Part shown: positions 9,075 through 17,375 of the stretch, in pieces
How the letters are laid out: each line of letters starts with the position of its first letter
How positions within the stretch are numbered: position 1 is the first letter of the stretch
DNA from: Spirochaetes bacterium GWE1_32_154
Lineage (GTDB): Bacteria; Spirochaetota; GWE2-31-10
Reading direction: 5' to 3'
Assembly (NCBI GenBank): GCA_001829315.1
Contig: MIAY01000001.1
Location: forward strand, 62,001 to 126,000
DNA length: 64,000 bases
The notes under the pieces: model-generated
What the model saw: the letters and a program-made list of their open reading frames with translations, nothing else
Databases searched by the model: none
What the model was told of the DNA's origin: nothing
Translations under genes and position numbers: made by a program

Positions 9075-11777
9075 ATGGCATTAAGCTGGAATGAGATAAA
9101 AGAAAGAGCTACAAAGTTCAGTACTACATGGAAAGATGCGTGTAATGAAGATTCTGAGGCTAAAGAATTCTTAGTGGGATTTTTTAATATTTTCGGCAGA
9201 GAAGAGAGAGTAGGAACATTTGAAAAACGGGTCAAAAAACTCGATACCGCCGATGGATATATTGATTATTTCTGGAAAGGAAATATCCTTGTTGAAATGA
9301 AAAGTCGAGGCAAAGATTTAGATAAAGCATATAAACAGGCAATGGATTACCTGCACGGAGTCCCTGATCACGAATTACCTCAAGTAGTTATGGTATCAGA
9401 CTTTGATAAATTTATTGTGTACCATTTGAATGATGAAAAAAAAAGTGAATTTAGAATACATGAACTTGTCAGTAATGTTGAAATGTTCGGATTTCTCGCG
9501 GGCTACCAAAAGAAAATCTATAAAGAGCAGGATCCGGTAAATATAAAAGCCGCTGAACACATGGGAAAACTTCATGATAGTTTAAAAGCAATCGGATATG
9601 TTGGACACGACCTTGAAGTGTATCTCGTGCGGTTATTGTTTTGCTTGTTTGCAGAAGATACCGGTATTTTTAATAAACAGCAGTTTCAGGATTATATCGA
9701 AGAGCGGACACATTGTGACGGTAGTGACCTTGCCGGAAGATTGCAGGAATTATTTCAGGTCTTAAATACTGATAATGATAAACGGTTTAAAAATATAGAT
9801 ATTCAACTCGGAGCGTTTCCATACATTAATGGAAAACTTTTTGAAGAGATGCTGCCCACTGCGAGTTTTGACAGTAAAATGAGAACAGCATTACTTGAAT
9901 GCTGCTACATTGACTGGAGTAAAATATCCCCCGCAATATTCGGATCGATGTTTCAAAGTGTTATGAATCCGGTCGAACGGCGTAATCTCGGTGCACATTA
10001 CACTTCTGAAAAAAATATAATGAAACTTATAAAACCCCTTTTTCTCGATGACTTATGGAAAGAGTTTGAGACGGTGAAAAATAATGAAAAAAAATTAGAA
10101 GCATTTCATATAAAACTAAGTACATTGAAATTCCTTGACCCGGCGTGCGGTTGCGGTAACTTTCTTATTATCTCGTATAGAGAATTACGGTTTTTAGAAC
10201 TTGAAGTAATTCGAAATCTTAATAAAGAGGGTCAGCGGTTTTTTAATATAAAGGATATGATACTTTTAACAATCGATCATTTCTTCGGTATCGAATATGA
10301 AGAGTTCCCTGCCAGAATCGCCGGTGTGGCTATGTGGCTCATGGATCACCAGATGAATATGCTTGTCAGTCAGGAATTCGGGGAGTATGTTTGTAATATC
10401 CCGCTGAAGAAATCGGCAACTATTGTTAATGGTAATGCGTTACAGATTGATTGGGAAACGGTTGTACCAAAAAATGAACTGTCGTATATACTCGGTAATC
10501 CGCCGTTTATAGGAAAACAATTACAAAATGAACAGCAGAAAGCGGATATGGAGCTGGTTTTCGGTAAAAGCTCCGGTACGGGTGTTCTTGACTATGTGAC
10601 CGCATGGTATATAAAAGCAGCACGATATATTCAGAATAGTACGATACAATGTGCTTTTGTTTCTACAAACTCAATTTCACAGGGTGAGCAAGTCGGTATT
10701 TTATGGGATATACTGTTTAAACAATTTACAATAAAAATCCACTTTGCACATCGTACTTTTAAATGGGGTAATGAAGCGAAAGGAAATGCGGCAGTACATG
10801 TCGTAATTATCGGATTTGCCAATTTTGATAGGGCTGAAAAGTATATCTATGAATATGAGGATATAAAAGGTGAACCGCACGAAATAAAGGTTAAGAATAT
10901 TAATCCTTATTTGGTTGAGGGGAGTGATTTTGCTTTAAATACAGTAAGAAAACCAATATGCAATGTACCAGAAATTTTATTTGGCAGTAAACTCGTAGAT
11001 GATGGAAATTTTCTTTTTACAGAAGAAGAAAAGATTGATTTTATTGACAAAGAACCAACTTCTAATAAGTTTTTTAGACTTATATTAAGTGGAGATGAGT
11101 TTCTTAATGGTAAAAAAAGATGGTGTTTATGGTTAAAGAACATATCTCCAAGTGAATTACGAGAAAGTAAATTGGTTACGGAAAGAGTAAAAAAGGTAAA
11201 AGAATTTAGGTTAAAAAGCACTAAGATACCTACTCAGAAAGCAGCAAATTTTCCAACATTATTTGCAGAACTTAGGCAACCAGAAAGTGATTTCCTTCTT
11301 GTTCCGCTTACATCATCAGAAAATAGAAATTATATACCTCTTGGTTTTTTTAGTAAGAATTATATCGTTACTAACAGTTGTTCCGTTATTGCAAATGCAA
11401 CTATTTTTCACTTTGGTATTCTTACTTCACTAATGCACATGTCTTGGGTAAGGAATACTTGCGGTCGCTTAAAAAGTGATTTCCGTTATTCAAATACGAT
11501 CGTCTACAATAACTTCCCTTGGCCTGAAAACCCGTCAGATGATAAGAAAAATGCTGTTGAAACTGCCGCACAAAAGGTGCTTGATGTGAGATTGAAATAT
11601 CCTGATTCCAGTCTTGCTGATTTATATGACCCAAACACGATGCCGGCTGATCTGGTGAAAGCTCATAATGAGCTTGATAAAGCGGTTGACGGTTGTTACC
11701 GGAAAGAACCGTTTAAAAGCGAGGCGGCGAGGATGGAGTTTTTGTTTGAGTTGTATGAGAAGTATGTGGGGAAGTAG
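9075..11777 (+). CDS. MmeI-family (type IIL) restriction-modification enzyme
   Basis: A single-chain endonuclease-methyltransferase of about 900 residues, close to MmeI's 919 and recognisably similar throughout. The N-terminus has the nuclease motif D-X9-E-X-K (D68, E78, K80, numbered from the in-frame ATG at 9063). The methyltransferase has the SAM motif DPACGCGNFL and the adenine-target motif GNPPFIG, then a target-recognition and C-terminal domain. I prefer the ATG at 9075 (MALSWNEI, matching family N-termini) because GGTGGA stands 5 bases upstream; the ATG at 9063 has no such site. MmeI-type enzymes methylate one strand of an asymmetric site and cut about 20 bases away; the site here cannot be read by eye. 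Its last 174 bases are repeated downstream of the next gene. Confidence 0.9.
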   Translation: MALSWNEIKERATKFSTTWKDACNEDSEAKEFLVGFFNIFGREERVGTFEKRVKKLDTADGYIDYFWKGNILVEMKSRGKDLDKAYKQAMDYLHGVPDHELPQVVMVSDFDKFIVYHLNDEKKSEFRIHELVSNVEMFGFLAGYQKKIYKEQDPVNIKAAEHMGKLHDSLKAIGYVGHDLEVYLVRLLFCLFAEDTGIFNKQQFQDYIEERTHCDGSDLAGRLQELFQVLNTDNDKRFKNIDIQLGAFPYINGKLFEEMLPTASFDSKMRTALLECCYIDWSKISPAIFGSMFQSVMNPVERRNLGAHYTSEKNIMKLIKPLFLDDLWKEFETVKNNEKKLEAFHIKLSTLKFLDPACGCGNFLIISYRELRFLELEVIRNLNKEGQRFFNIKDMILLTIDHFFGIEYEEFPARIAGVAMWLMDHQMNMLVSQEFGEYVCNIPLKKSATIVNGNALQIDWETVVPKNELSYILGNPPFIGKQLQNEQQKADMELVFGKSSGTGVLDYVTAWYIKAARYIQNSTIQCAFVSTNSISQGEQVGILWDILFKQFTIKIHFAHRTFKWGNEAKGNAAVHVVIIGFANFDRAEKYIYEYEDIKGEPHEIKVKNINPYLVEGSDFALNTVRKPICNVPEILFGSKLVDDGNFLFTEEEKIDFIDKEPTSNKFFRLILSGDEFLNGKKRWCLWLKNISPSELRESKLVTERVKKVKEFRLKSTKIPTQKAANFPTLFAELRQPESDFLLVPLTSSENRNYIPLGFFSKNYIVTNSCSVIANATIFHFGILTSLMHMSWVRNTCGRLKSDFRYSNTIVYNNFPWPENPSDDKKNAVETAAQKVLDVRLKYPDSSLADLYDPNTMPADLVKAHNELDKAVDGCYRKEPFKSEAARMEFLFELYEKYVGK
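11600..11773 (+). repeat. 174-bp direct repeat, copy 1 (inside mmeI-like 3' end)
   Basis: This stretch codes for the last 57 or so residues of the MmeI-like protein and is repeated at 12853-13026 with no difference that I can find. The copies bracket 1079 bases containing the DUF1016 gene. Sequence diverges immediately outside both ends. Confidence 0.9.
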
Positions 11778-11815
11778 GTAAAGAAACGAAAAATCGAAAG
11801 GAGTATTTTACGAAT

Positions 11816-12832
11816 ATGAGCCACTATTTAACCGATTTGGAATATAAAGAGTTTATAAAGTCAATTAAGCAAAATATTATTAGTGCACGACAAAAAGCCA
11901 TTAAGAGCGTAAATACTGAACTTATTGTGCTTTATTTTAATATTGGAAAAGAGATTGTATCGAAACAAAAGATATCTCATTGGGGTGATGATTTAATAGG
12001 TCAAATTGAAAAAGACTTAAAGGCTGATTTTCAGGACTTGACTGGTTTTTCAAGAACGAATCTTTTTTATATGAAGAAGTTTTTTCTTTTTTTTGAACAA
12101 AACGGATTTGTCCCACAGACTGTGGGACAAATCCCATGGGGACACATACGGTTAATTTTAGATAAGATCAAAGATATAAACGAAGCTCTTTTTTATGTAA
12201 AAGAAACAATAGAAAATTCCTGGTCCCGCGTTATTTTAGATCACCAGATTGATTTAAAATTATATTCAAGGCAGGGAAAGTTGCCAAATAATTTTAAGGT
12301 GACAATAAATGATACAAATATCGAATTAATAGAAAATTGTTTTAAAGAAAGCTATATTCTTGATTTTCTGAATTTATCAAAACAGAACAAAGAAAGCGAC
12401 CTGGAAAAAGCATTGATTAATAATATTACTACTTTTCTAATGGAGTTGGGAAAAGGGTTTGCTTTTGTCGGAAAACAATATAAACTCATTGTAGGTAATA
12501 AAGAATTTTTTATCGATCTATTATTTTACAATTATATTCTAAAAAGATTTATAGTTATTGAATTAAAAACTTGCGAGTTTAAGCCCGAACATTTTGGTCA
12601 AATTAGTTTTTATGTAACAGCAGTTGATAATGATATAAAAAGAGACGATGATAAAGAAACTATTGGATTATTGATCTGTAAATCAAAAGACACTACAGTT
12701 GTTGAATATGCATTATCAAATAATAAAAAGCCTTTGGGGGTTGCTGAATATAAATTTACTCAATTAAATAATGAATTGATTGCATATTTACCGTCAGAAC
12801 TTGAGTTAGTAGAAATACTAAAAAATAATTAG
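11816..12832 (+). CDS. DUF1016/YhcG-family PD-(D/E)XK nuclease
   Basis: The 338-residue protein has an N-terminal winged-helix-like DUF1016 domain (about residues 8-155, with the family motif QIPWGH at 105-110). A C-terminal YhcG-type nuclease fold follows, with D234 (FIDLLF) and E249-L-K251 (IELK) as catalytic residues and the conserved GQISFYV helix. Such genes are widespread as accessory genes in restriction and defence islands; the molecular role is not settled. A GGAG site stands 12 bases before the ATG, a rather long spacing. The gene sits exactly between two copies of the mmeI-like tail, so it seems to have entered the locus by recombination. A 12-bp perfect hairpin lies inside the coding region at 12106-12132. 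Confidence 0.85.
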   Translation: MSHYLTDLEYKEFIKSIKQNIISARQKAIKSVNTELIVLYFNIGKEIVSKQKISHWGDDLIGQIEKDLKADFQDLTGFSRTNLFYMKKFFLFFEQNGFVPQTVGQIPWGHIRLILDKIKDINEALFYVKETIENSWSRVILDHQIDLKLYSRQGKLPNNFKVTINDTNIELIENCFKESYILDFLNLSKQNKESDLEKALINNITTFLMELGKGFAFVGKQYKLIVGNKEFFIDLLFYNYILKRFIVIELKTCEFKPEHFGQISFYVTAVDNDIKRDDDKETIGLLICKSKDTTVVEYALSNNKKPLGVAEYKFTQLNNELIAYLPSELELVEILKNN

Positions 12833-12852
12833 AAGAACGTTAGAGTTTCTTT

Positions 12853-13026
12853 TCCTGATTCCAGTCTTGCTGATTTATATGACCCAAACACGATGCCGGC
12901 TGATCTGGTGAAAGCTCATAATGAGCTTGATAAAGCGGTTGACGGTTGTTACCGGAAAGAACCGTTTAAAAGCGAGGCGGCGAGGATGGAGTTTTTGTTT
13001 GAGTTGTATGAGAAGTATGTGGGGAA
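12853..13026 (+). repeat. 174-bp direct repeat, copy 2 (downstream of DUF1016 gene)
   Basis: Identical by eye to 11600-11773. The copy includes rare G+C-rich stretches such as AGCGAGGCGGCGAGGATGG, so the match cannot be a composition effect. Confidence 0.9.
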
Positions 13027-13030
13027 ATGA
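12853..13030 (+). pseudogene. Orphan C-terminal fragment of an mmeI-like gene
   Basis: The second repeat copy stays open in the mmeI frame (PDSSLADLYD to YEKYVGK) and ends in TGA at 13028-13030, where copy 1 ends in TAG. It has no start codon or upstream domain, so it cannot make an enzyme. It either preserves the original downstream junction of the mmeI-like gene or is the remnant of a second paralogue. Confidence 0.8.
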
Positions 13031-13031
13031 T

Positions 13032-13148
13032 ATGAACTTTGAGAATGAAAAAGCAAAAAATGTATATATGACTGTATTAAAAAAAATGACTGCTGAGGAA
13101 AAATTATTAAATAATTGGTGTGTAAAACTTGGAGTGACCGATCTGTGA
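13032..13148 (+). CDS. Small 38-residue hypothetical protein
   Basis: An ATG 1 base after the stop of the mmeI-tail fragment opens a 38-codon frame, preceded at 7 bases by GGGGA, which is itself part of the repeat. The product is charged and helical-looking (AEEKLLNNWCVKLGVTDL at the end) and I do not recognise it. It may be the truncated start of a gene that once followed mmeI, since translation stops just before a repeat element. Whether it is expressed is uncertain. Confidence 0.35.
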   Translation: MNFENEKAKNVYMTVLKKMTAEEKLLNNWCVKLGVTDL

Positions 13149-13170
13149 AAAGAAATATATCCAATTAACT

Positions 13171-13219
13171 GAGGCTATTTGCAAAAATTCAAAATAAAAA
13201 AATATTTTTCATGAGGCTC
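13171..13219 (+). repeat. Dispersed hairpin repeat, solo degenerate copy
   Basis: Begins GAGGCTATTTGCAAAAATTC and ends TTTTTCATGAGGCTC, matching both arms and the spacing of the terminal hairpin seen at 33527-33574, but with several unpaired positions. It lies between two convergent genes and could still serve as a weak terminator. Confidence 0.65.
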
Positions 13220-13222
13220 TAT

Positions 13223-14317
13223 TTATTTTTTTAAAATTAATCGAATTAACTTTAGAATAACTCTTCTACAATACTTGAAAAAATCATTGATTTTCTTATT
13301 TGGGCTAAAACTTCTTAGATATTTTTTAAAAAGTATTTCATCATTAACTATGATATTATCACCGGTAAAATTACCGTTTTTCATTCTGCTCATAATACTT
13401 CTTAGTTGATAACCATCCATGTTATACCGTATATATCCTTTACCTGCAACTACGGGATATTTTTCAGATAACATTTTTTCAATTTCTAATAAATGCAGAT
13501 AATACGGTTTATAAAGACAGTCAATTATATCAGCAGATAAAGTATAATCTATGGCTTTTGCAAAACCTTCTTTGTATATTTTAAAATTATGAAAATGATA
13601 AAAAATAACGTTATTTCTCACGCCGGTTAGATTGTCAATTTGAGTTATTCCCGATTTTTCCTGTATATAACGGTATGATTGAACATTCCATGGAGCAACA
13701 CCGCCACCGGTATTTTCTAAAACATGAACCCCTTTAAACCTTGTTGTCCAGTCATCAAGATATTTCTGATCTCCGAATTTCCCGTCTTCAGCTTTTGAAT
13801 AGCACCATTCGATGCATCTGTCCCGCCACCATGATACACTATTTCTTCCAGCTTCATTATCTTTGAAATACATAAACTGAACATTATAAATACCGTTTTT
13901 TTCATATTGTATATAATCTTTTGAAAACCGGTGTCTGGTGATAAGCATAGAACAGTTTTTATTTTCATCAAAAAGAATTGACGGATCTGAAAAAAAATAT
14001 AAGTCAGAATCAATATACGTGCATGCATCAACATTATAGGTATCAAGTACATATTTTATGACTGAGGGGGTACATGTCCAGCAATATTCAGCAACCGTTC
14101 GACCTTGTTTCACAGAAAGTAATTGTTCATCTTCAAAATCTTTTAAAGAAATAACTGTGACATTTTCAAGGTTCATTTCAGAAAGAACGCTGAAAGTTAC
14201 AGCGTCAAATGCAAAAATATAAAGATGAAAATTTGAACAGGTATTGTTTAATGATTGATATGAAGCAAGTCCTCTTGAAAGATAGTGACTATTGAATAAT
14301 GTACAAAAATATTTCAT
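13223..14317 (-). CDS. GT-A-type glycosyltransferase (nucleotide-sugar DXD family)
   Basis: A 364-residue cytoplasmic protein beginning MKYFCTLFNSHYLSRGLASY, with EYCWTCTPSVIKYVL followed by YIDSDLYFF, a DXD-type metal and nucleotide-sugar site near residue 100. The overall pattern is that of GT8-like transferases found in O-antigen or surface glycan clusters. The C-terminal 30 residues are strongly basic, suggesting membrane association. It ends a three-gene run with a ketoisomerase-like and an aminotransferase gene, so it probably transfers the amino sugar they help make. Donor and acceptor are not known. Confidence 0.75.
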   Translation of the reverse strand: MKYFCTLFNSHYLSRGLASYQSLNNTCSNFHLYIFAFDAVTFSVLSEMNLENVTVISLKDFEDEQLLSVKQGRTVAEYCWTCTPSVIKYVLDTYNVDACTYIDSDLYFFSDPSILFDENKNCSMLITRHRFSKDYIQYEKNGIYNVQFMYFKDNEAGRNSVSWWRDRCIEWCYSKAEDGKFGDQKYLDDWTTRFKGVHVLENTGGGVAPWNVQSYRYIQEKSGITQIDNLTGVRNNVIFYHFHNFKIYKEGFAKAIDYTLSADIIDCLYKPYYLHLLEIEKMLSEKYPVVAGKGYIRYNMDGYQLRSIMSRMKNGNFTGDNIIVNDEILFKKYLRSFSPNKKINDFFKYCRRVILKLIRLILKK

Positions 14318-14324
14318 ACAATTC

Positions 14325-14726
14325 CTATGAGTTATCTTTTAAAAATTTCTCATAATTCAGAATATATTCAGAGGGGTCATATAATTCGTTAGTTACTACA
14401 AGTAATACACAATCCGGGGAAAATTCATACATGTCTTTCCAGACTAATTTGTTTAAGTATAAACCTTTTGCCGGAGAATCCAGGTCAAAAAAAAGTTCAT
14501 TTTTACCGTCATGAGTTCTTACTTTACAAGAACCAGCTACAGAAATAAGTACAAATTCTGATCTGGCATTTGCGTGTTCGCCACGGATTTTATCGCCTTT
14601 TGTACCGAATATATAAAAAATTCTTTTAATCTCAAAGGGAATGTCTTTATTTTGTTCAATGGCAATTAAATTACCATCTTCATTTGTGTTTGTTTTAAAA
14701 ATAATTTCTTTTACTTTTTCAGTCAT
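14325..14726 (-). CDS. FdtA/QdtA/WxcM-like cupin, probable sugar 3,4-ketoisomerase
   Basis: The 133-residue single cupin domain matches the dTDP-4-keto-6-deoxyglucose 3,4-ketoisomerase family, with the motif RGEHANARSEFVL in place of the common RGxHAHK. The first active-site His is kept, while the second position is Asn. A PLP aminotransferase gene lies 12 bases upstream on the same strand, the usual partner for making a 3-amino-3,6-dideoxyhexose. The His-to-Asn change leaves open whether it is an active isomerase, has altered product, or is a structural relative. Confidence 0.7.
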   Translation of the reverse strand: MTEKVKEIIFKTNTNEDGNLIAIEQNKDIPFEIKRIFYIFGTKGDKIRGEHANARSEFVLISVAGSCKVRTHDGKNELFFDLDSPAKGLYLNKLVWKDMYEFSPDCVLLVVTNELYDPSEYILNYEKFLKDNS

Positions 14727-14738
14727 ACTTTAAAACCC

Positions 14739-15845
14739 CTATGTAGGAAACGCATTTATAATTTCGCAAACCTTTACTATATTTTCTTCAGTATGATAAT
14801 AAGAAATCGGTAAACTCAATGTCGTTTTGTGAATTTCTTCTGAAATTGGAGTGTTAAAAGAATCTAATGTGCCAATCATGGCTTGCTGTTTATTTGGAGA
14901 AACAGGATAGTGAATTTCTGTTTTTACACCATTATCTAAGAGGTATTGTTTCAACTGATCTCTTTTTTCATGACGAATATTATAAATATGAAATACATCG
15001 TAATAATCATTGTTTTTTACAGGTTTAATAAATGCGTTTGAAATTTTCTTATCATATATTTCAGCAAGTTTTCTTTTATGTTCTGTAATTTTTTCAATGC
15101 TTTTTAATTTCACTGATAAAAAAGCTGCTTGAAGTTCGTCTAATCGTGAATTATAACCCGCAACTTCATTATAATATTTAACCTTTGAACCGTAATTTCT
15201 TATTGTTCTTATTTTATCAGCCACTTCATCATCATTTGTGACAACTGCACCTGCATCACCTAAAGCACCAAGGTTTTTTGTCGGATAAAAACTGAATGCA
15301 CCTGCATCACCAAAAGTTCCGGTCATTTTTCCTTTATATTTCGCACCATGAGATTGAGCACAATCTTCAATGAGTTTGAGATTAAATTCTTTACAAATTT
15401 CAATTATTGGTTCCATGTTACATGGTTTTCCGTACAGATGAACAATCATAATGGCTTTTGTTTTAGATGTAATACTTTTCCTGATTAATAAAGGATCAAT
15501 ATTGTATGTTGCAATGTCAGGTTCAACTAAGACAGGTTTAAAACCATTTTGAGTAATTGATAAAATCGTTGCTATATATGTATTGGAAGGTACTATTACT
15601 TCTGAATCTTCGGGGAAATTATAGATTTTTAATGAAAGCATTAATGCATCAAGACCGTTTGCAACACCGATACAATGTTTAGCTCCGCAATAGTTTGCAA
15701 AACTTTTTTCAAATTGTGCAACCTGGTTCCCCATAATATACCAGCCACTATTGAGAACATCGTTAAAAACAGTGTTATATTCCTGGAAAAAAGATGAATT
15801 AAGTTTTAAAAGGTTTTCGTATTCAATTATTTCATTTGTATTCAT
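14739..15845 (-). CDS. DegT/DnrJ/EryC1-family sugar aminotransferase (FdtB-like)
   Basis: A 368-residue PLP enzyme of the sugar aminotransferase type. The cofactor lysine lies in [16 protein letters not shown], and [13 protein letters not shown] is the PLP-phosphate and aspartate region. The C-terminal [15 protein letters not shown] is typical of enzymes acting on dTDP- or UDP-ketosugars. With the neighbouring cupin it should aminate a 3-keto-6-deoxyhexose such as the precursor of Fuc3N or Qui3N. It starts the minus-strand sugar operon; the divergent dehydratase-like gene begins 147 bases away. Confidence 0.8.
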   Translation of the reverse strand: MNTNEIIEYENLLKLNSSFFQEYNTVFNDVLNSGWYIMGNQVAQFEKSFANYCGAKHCIGVANGLDALMLSLKIYNFPEDSEVIVPSNTYIATILSITQNGFKPVLVEPDIATYNIDPLLIRKSITSKTKAIMIVHLYGKPCNMEPIIEICKEFNLKLIEDCAQSHGAKYKGKMTGTFGDAGAFSFYPTKNLGALGDAGAVVTNDDEVADKIRTIRNYGSKVKYYNEVAGYNSRLDELQAAFLSVKLKSIEKITEHKRKLAEIYDKKISNAFIKPVKNNDYYDVFHIYNIRHEKRDQLKQYLLDNGVKTEIHYPVSPNKQQAMIGTLDSFNTPISEEIHKTTLSLPISYYHTEENIVKVCEIINAFPT

Positions 15846-15992
15846 AATTGTAATGTATATAATATTTTTTTAATTTGGTCAATTTTTTTCATTTATATCA
15901 GATAGTTAATCACATACAATAAATAGTTCTTGCTATCATAAATTCATTTTAGTATGATACCATTAAATAAATATGGTATATGGGAATTATAA

Positions 15993-17375
15993 TTGAAAAA
16001 CCTTTTAATAGTTGGTGCCGGTGAAGCCGGAAGAATGGTCGCACGTGAATTACAAAATGACTATAATTTATACTCCCGATATAAAATAGTCGGTTATATC
16101 GATGATAATACCGATATTAAAGATGTTTTTGGCGTAAAAGTAATTGGTAAAATCTCAGATATAAAAGATCTTATTCTCATAAATGATGTTGAAACAGTTT
16201 TCATAACTATTCCAACTGCCTCGTCAAATCTCATAAAAAGAATTCTTGATACTATTAACGGCTCTAATGTTGAAATTAAAATTATTCCCGGAATCATGGA
16301 AATAATCGAGGGAAATGCTTCATACCGGCAACTTCGAAAAATAGAACCGGAAGACCTTCTCGGTAGAGAAGAAGTAAGTTTTGATATTGAATTAATAAGT
16401 TCTTTCTATAGTAATAAAACAATTTTTGTAACCGGTGCAGGCGGATCAATCGGAAGTGAAATATTCATACAATTATTAAAACTTCCTGTTAAAAAAATAG
16501 TTGCCTATGGCCATGGGGAAAACTCTATTCACAATTTAATACAGATTGCAGGAAATGATAAACGTTTTGAATATTCAATTGGTGATATTCGAGACTATCA
16601 AAAACTATACAAAGAAATTGACCGGATACAACCTGATATTGTTTTTCATGCAGCGGCTCATAAACATCTGCCTTTAATGGAAGAACACCCGGATGAAGCA
16701 ATAAAAAATAATGTTTTCGGAACATTTAATACTGCAAAAGCAGCACTACTTAATAATGTTCCCCGATTTGTTTTTGTTTCAACCGATAAGGCAGTTAATC
16801 CGACATCAATTATGGGTGCAACGAAACGAATCGCTGAGAAAATAGTTCTATCCATGAACGGACATGGTAAAACAATATTCAGTCTGACACGATTTGGCAA
16901 TGTTCTCGGCTCAAGAGGAAGTGTTATACCAATTTTTAAAAAACAAATTGAATCAGGCGGACCTATTACTATAACCCATGAAGATATGACACGATATTTC
17001 ATGTCAATAAGAGAAGCTGCAAGACTTGTTATTAAATCGGCAACTTTACAAAAAGGGCACATTTTCATTCTCGATATGGGTAAACCGGTTAAAATAGCAG
17101 ATCTTGCTAAAACGATGGTCAGGCTTTACGGTTATACCGATCAGGAAATTGCTATACAATTTACCGGAATAAGACCCGGTGAAAAACTCTTTGAAGAAGT
17201 ATTAACCAAAGGTGAAGAAGTTTCCAAAACATCATTTGAGAAATTATTCATCTCATCTGAAAAAGAGGTCTTCTTTTTATATGATGAAATTGAAACATTT
17301 GTTAATAAACTGCTGAATGCATCAGAAACATACGAAAAAGAGTCACTGAAAAAACTTATTCTTGAACAGGTTTAA
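15993..17375 (+). CDS. CapD/FlaA1-like nucleotide-sugar dehydratase/epimerase without membrane anchor
   Basis: 460 residues. An N-terminal CoA-binding-like Rossmann domain (VGAGEAGRMVARE, residues 1-125) is joined to an extended SDR domain with TGAGGSIGSEI, STDKAVNPTSIMGATKRIAEK (read as Met and Lys in the place of YxxxK) and GIRPGEKLFEE. This is the domain order of the WbpM/PglF/FlaA1 UDP-GlcNAc 4,6-dehydratase group, but the four N-terminal membrane helices of that group are missing. No in-frame ATG is close upstream; TTG at 15993 with GGGA 7 bases before is the best start. It overlaps the convergent trxB-like gene by 4 bases. Confidence 0.8.
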   Translation: MKNLLIVGAGEAGRMVARELQNDYNLYSRYKIVGYIDDNTDIKDVFGVKVIGKISDIKDLILINDVETVFITIPTASSNLIKRILDTINGSNVEIKIIPGIMEIIEGNASYRQLRKIEPEDLLGREEVSFDIELISSFYSNKTIFVTGAGGSIGSEIFIQLLKLPVKKIVAYGHGENSIHNLIQIAGNDKRFEYSIGDIRDYQKLYKEIDRIQPDIVFHAAAHKHLPLMEEHPDEAIKNNVFGTFNTAKAALLNNVPRFVFVSTDKAVNPTSIMGATKRIAEKIVLSMNGHGKTIFSLTRFGNVLGSRGSVIPIFKKQIESGGPITITHEDMTRYFMSIREAARLVIKSATLQKGHIFILDMGKPVKIADLAKTMVRLYGYTDQEIAIQFTGIRPGEKLFEEVLTKGEEVSKTSFEKLFISSEKEVFFLYDEIETFVNKLLNASETYEKESLKKLILEQV

